From Alisma plantago-aquatica (taxonomy: Eukaryota > Streptophyta > Magnoliopsida > Alismatales > Alismataceae): a stretch of 64,000 nt of DNA. The position numbers were made by a program, and so were the translations under genes. The stretch is from NCBI GenBank assembly GCA_963693085.1, contig OY856409.1, positions 504,947,303 through 505,011,302 on the forward strand, read 5' to 3'. Shown one piece after another: positions 60,542 to 64,000 of the stretch (position 1 is the stretch's first letter; every line of letters starts with the position of its first letter). A model generated the notes under the pieces. That model was not told the origin of the DNA and did not search any database. It worked only from the letters and a program-made list of their open reading frames with translations.

Positions 60542-61029
60542 ACGTAAGTGGCTGTCTTCTTTGTACCCCGGAGGGCAGAACCGTCCAACTACTGTTTGGT
60601 CGTCTCCTTCCTTGTGGAGCACAACCTGGCCACTGATAACCCACCTTCTGCAGCCCGCCCTCCCTTCCCAGGGGATCAAGGACCGCCGCCACTTGTTCCA
60701 CTAGCTCCGCCATGCCCCGACTCACCTAGGGCTCTTCCAAAAAGATGCCAAGACAACTATTACTTCGCGAGGGAAGCACGTGAGTGCTGCCGTAGTTGCA
60801 CCAGGTCGACTGACCTCGGGTAGAAGCTGCTTGAGGATGTCAGCGTAATTATGGTGGCCGGTTCTTCGTGGTTGGTCGTGGATGTCTCCTGCCTCAAGTA
60901 AGACCATAAACACCCCCCGTCACTCCAAGGATAGGGCCTTTCCCTCAAGGTTAGGGTTTCGGAGAAGAAGGTGAAGAAGAGATATATAGTTGCATGGAAT
61001 CCCTCTAGACTCGATCCCAGATCTTACCC

Positions 61030-61037
61030 TTTATATA
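61030..61037 (-). promoter_or_regulatory. TATA box candidate, LTR of element 3
   Basis: The minus strand reads TATATAAA within CCCTATATAAAGGG, the counterpart of 35037-35046 and 42962-42971. Confidence 0.5.
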
Positions 61038-61996
61038 GGGGAGGGTCAACGAAGCCCTAGGGTGGCTTTCCCATAAAGAAACGAAGTCCCTCTTCTAATA
61101 GAAGTCACATTCCTACAAGGAGAAGTATTCTTCTCTCTCTTCCTCAACTTTGGATATTCCTTATTACCTTGTATATTTAGGAATACAAAAAACCTCTCCC
61201 TTACTCTTTTTATTCTTGCCTTTTAATCCATGAGCCATGAAATATATTTCCTTTTTGTAGAAAATACTTCCATCTTAACAATAACACATAATTCATTAAT
61301 AATGTATTCACATTATCTTCTTATTTGACATTATTGGTATTTTCTCTTTCCTCTTTCCTCATTGGGACTCCTTGGACCCCAAGAAACTCAAATATTTCGA
61401 AATTCTTTTTATTGGATACTCATTATCCTTCTAGATGCATCTAAATGCATTATTTCTCATTATCTTGTTTATTTCTTATCAAAATATCTCTTTTTGAGGA
61501 TTTCTCCTTGTTTCTCTTTTATTTTCCTCATTGGTATTCCTTTTAATGTTAGGAATCCTTGGGATACGAAATTCCACCAAGGATAACTCAATTATACTTC
61601 TTTCCACTTATTTTCCACATTTTATCGTTGTTTTCAACTTCTTTCTTAATAAAGAAATACTTAATTGATCTTTTCTTTTCCTATTGCATTCTCTATGCAA
61701 CTTTGGACTCCTTGGAGCTCAAGGAACCCAAGAGGCACGAAATCCATCTTTGGATTACATTCTTTTTCCTTCTATAGGTTTCCACATCTTTCTTTTCTCA
61801 AATTCTCAATTATTCATTAATTAATTGAATTTCCTTGTTATTGGGCCCAATAGCCAATAAAGCCCACAAAGAAATCATCAAGGCTATTGTAACGAAATTC
61901 ATGCATTCAATCAAAAGACATCATTATTTGTTCATTTATCTTTAATATGAGAAATTACATTTCTCAACAAATGAACCCAAAATTGGGGTTGTAACG

Positions 61997-64000
61997 TCCT
62001 TCCCCTCTTGTAAGAATTTTGTCCTCAAAATTCCATCAAGCAAGCAAACAAATAAGATAATCCTTTCTTATGTCCATCAGGGCTCCCATGTGGCTTCACC
62101 CTTTCCATGGTGCTTCCCAAGAACATTCATCATCTCATATTCTTCCATCTGAGTTCTTTCTTACCTTGGTATTTCCTACCCTCATAGGTGACTCAGGACT
62201 TTTCAGCCTCTCAAACAGCTGAATAGGTTCAGGGCTCAGCACATGGCTTGGGTACCTCACATAGTGCTCTAGATCGAACTCATGTAACACCTTATACATC
62301 ATGTTATCCTAAGGGGTAAGGCTAAACACAACCTTCTCCACCAATCCATCTCAAATGGACCCATATATCGAGGACTCAGCTTTCTCAACTGTAGCTCAGA
62401 GGGGTCGGATTTTCACATTATATTCTCCCACAGTGAACTGCATGTCAGTCTGCTTTGCATCAGCTCATGATTCATGTCACCCTTGGGCTCTCTCTTAGCG
62501 ATTGCACGATCAAGAGACTTCATCTGCACACACTGTGGTTCATTTCTGACCTTCGCGAGGCTTCCTTCACCAACATCATCATAATGAAGTAGTGACTGAC
62601 ACAACCTCCTTATAGAACGTCTTGCATCCCAATGAAGGCTATGGTGGTTAACATCACATCTAAGAATTGTCTTCATGTATCACCCTGAATGAGCACACAT
62701 GCTCTCATCAGACCCTCTAGTCTGTATCATACTAACCATTAGTAAGAGGTGATAAACTATACCAACATCGAGTTCTTCATGTATCTACTTCCACCTCATG
62801 GAAGTGAACCTTTAGGTCATACTCAAGAACTTTTGAACTCGCATAATGGTGTAGTTGAACCATCTCTCTCTCTTATGTAGTTCAACATAATCCATCCCTT
62901 AACAACATTCTTTTCTTTCTCATGTCATCTAAGTAAGGCGATCTACCAAAACCCATATTGCATCTTGACCTTCTTGGTCAAGGGGAGACTTACCACAACA
63001 TCCATAGTGGATGAACTCCATTCCCTCTTAGGGATTCTTTAACCTCTAAGTCACAGCACTGGGTTACTGGTGTTCGTCCTTCACCCTTGGCTTGCATGGC
63101 CACATGCTACATGCAACTTCACATCAAGCAGCCAAAGTGCTACTATCACTTACTATCTTTGTAGTTTCACGATGTATCGTGATCTTAAAATCATGATTTC
63201 CTGTATGTCATGATTTCTCAAGATCGATTCCTCACAAGCCCTAAACCACTCTCATCAGGGTTTTATTACCTTCCTATCCAAGGAAGTGCATCTGAGGTTC
63301 TATCACCATCCTTTCACTACATCAACCATAAACTTGTTCAACATATTTTGTTACATTCGAGTGTTAGCCAAAACACATATTCTTCCAAACTTAGGGTTAG
63401 TCGAACAACCTCAACTTCTTCTAGCCTCTAGATAAACTAGGCAGCTATATCCCAACCAGAGCATTCATTACCACTTCACCTCCTTAGGTGTTATGTAATC
63501 TTGAAGACACACACCTCAATGTATTCCACTTATCATCTCATCTCAAACTCTAAGTTTGTCTTCATCAAGAAATTCTGAGCTCATCCTCCACCAGGGTATG
63601 ATGTCATCTTTATCCTCATACCTTGTAGCAATGTTCCAACTCACGTCATCTTTATGCTTGGTGTATGGCATGCGTATTGTCCCATCTCTCACTCCCATAA
63701 CAAGAGGAAATAAGCATTTGGATGCAGTCCAAATATAGAGTTCCTCCTATTCCAAGAATAGATATGGTACATCCCACCTTGCCAGTACACCTTTAAATCT
63801 AAGTTGCAACGTTCCACGTATGTCTCTACATCACAAACATCATGATATCAAAAATTAATTCCATGGAAAACTGATTTGGAACCTACTTGGGTCACCACAC
63901 AATCCTTGGTCATCTCCTCTAGGTCTATAGGGTGCCGGCAATTTTAGGGTCCTCCCTTTTCCCTCATGCATCCAGAGAGTGCCCTACTCATCTGCCCTTT
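61997..64000 (-). pseudogene. Chromovirus pol 3' end, element 3 (runs off the window)
   Basis: Begins with the pre-LTR polypurine block (GAATTTTG(A)GGACAAAATTC-like, AAGAGGGGAAGGA) at 61997-62035. The chromodomain tail NVLGKHHGKGEATWEP is at 62081-62131, and HYVRYPSHVL/SPEPIQL lies at about 62225-62280. Integrase C-terminal remnants, including a DMNHELMQSR stretch, lie at about 62400-62680. The rest to 64000 is collinear with 37000-38150 of element 2 but too broken to assign. No intact ORF. Confidence 0.7.

Larger units (their letters stand above)
58783..61996 (-). repeat. 3' LTR of chromovirus element 3
   Basis: TGTAACGACCCC...GTTGTAACG. The outer third (58783-60450) and inner end (about 61600-61996) match the element 2 LTRs, including the CTTGGTG(C/T)CTGGG phrases. 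The middle (60450-61600) does not. Three imperfect copies of an 'ACTCCTTGGA...CGAAATTC' phrase lie near 61366, 61547 and 61706, where element 2 LTRs have one. Small ORFs near 60460-60950 lie in the GC-rich middle and have no domain. Confidence 0.82.

Overview
The window is plant nuclear DNA, most likely from a flowering plant with a repeat-rich genome. I found no host gene, tRNA or rRNA. Nearly every coding trace belongs to a transposable element: Ty3/gypsy, Ty1/copia (including Sirevirus-type), L1-like LINEs, hAT and CACTA. Primer-binding sites are all of the initiator-Met tRNA type (TGGTATCAGAGC), and most coding regions carry stops and frameshifts.

Layout. 1-347: one terminus of a CACTA DNA transposon, inserted in the protease region of a minus-strand Ty3/gypsy element (element 0; gag-protease relics 348-1822, PBS 1935-1946, 4.1-kb LTR 1955-6036). 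6780-8530: decayed hAT transposase. 12061-13100: 3' part of a dead LINE. 13384-48451: a tandem plus-strand array LTR-internal-LTR-internal-LTR of a large, apparently non-coding (LARD-like) gypsy derivative, with LTRs of about 4.8 kb and internal regions of about 2.4 kb. LTR A is interrupted by a minus-strand Ty1/copia element (element 1, 17081-26163). LTR B is interrupted by a minus-strand chromovirus (element 2, 32567-43960, TSD ATAAG). LTR C runs into a minus-strand LINE (48452-58782), itself split by a very young minus-strand Sirevirus-like element (element 4, 49181-56465, TSD GCAGC). The LINE is cut on the right by the 3' LTR and 3' internal region of a second chromovirus (element 3, 58783 to window end), from the same family as element 2.

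The most interesting object is element 4. Its LTRs differ by about 5 substitutions and one indel in 1.4 kb. It has lost all of pol but keeps two intact ORFs: a 310-aa gag remnant with two zinc knuckles flanking a coiled coil, and a roughly 460-482-aa protein resembling the 'putative plant transposon protein' family. The second ORF has what looks like its own promoter: a TATA box preceded by the same CGGTCGA/TCGACCG hairpin array and mitosis-specific-activator-like sites (YCYAACGGYYA) that precede the TATA box of the LTR. Such an element would depend on a related autonomous element for reverse transcriptase and integrase.

All assignments come from reading the sequence and translations by eye. 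No alignment or database search was run, so identities and element boundaries are visual estimates.
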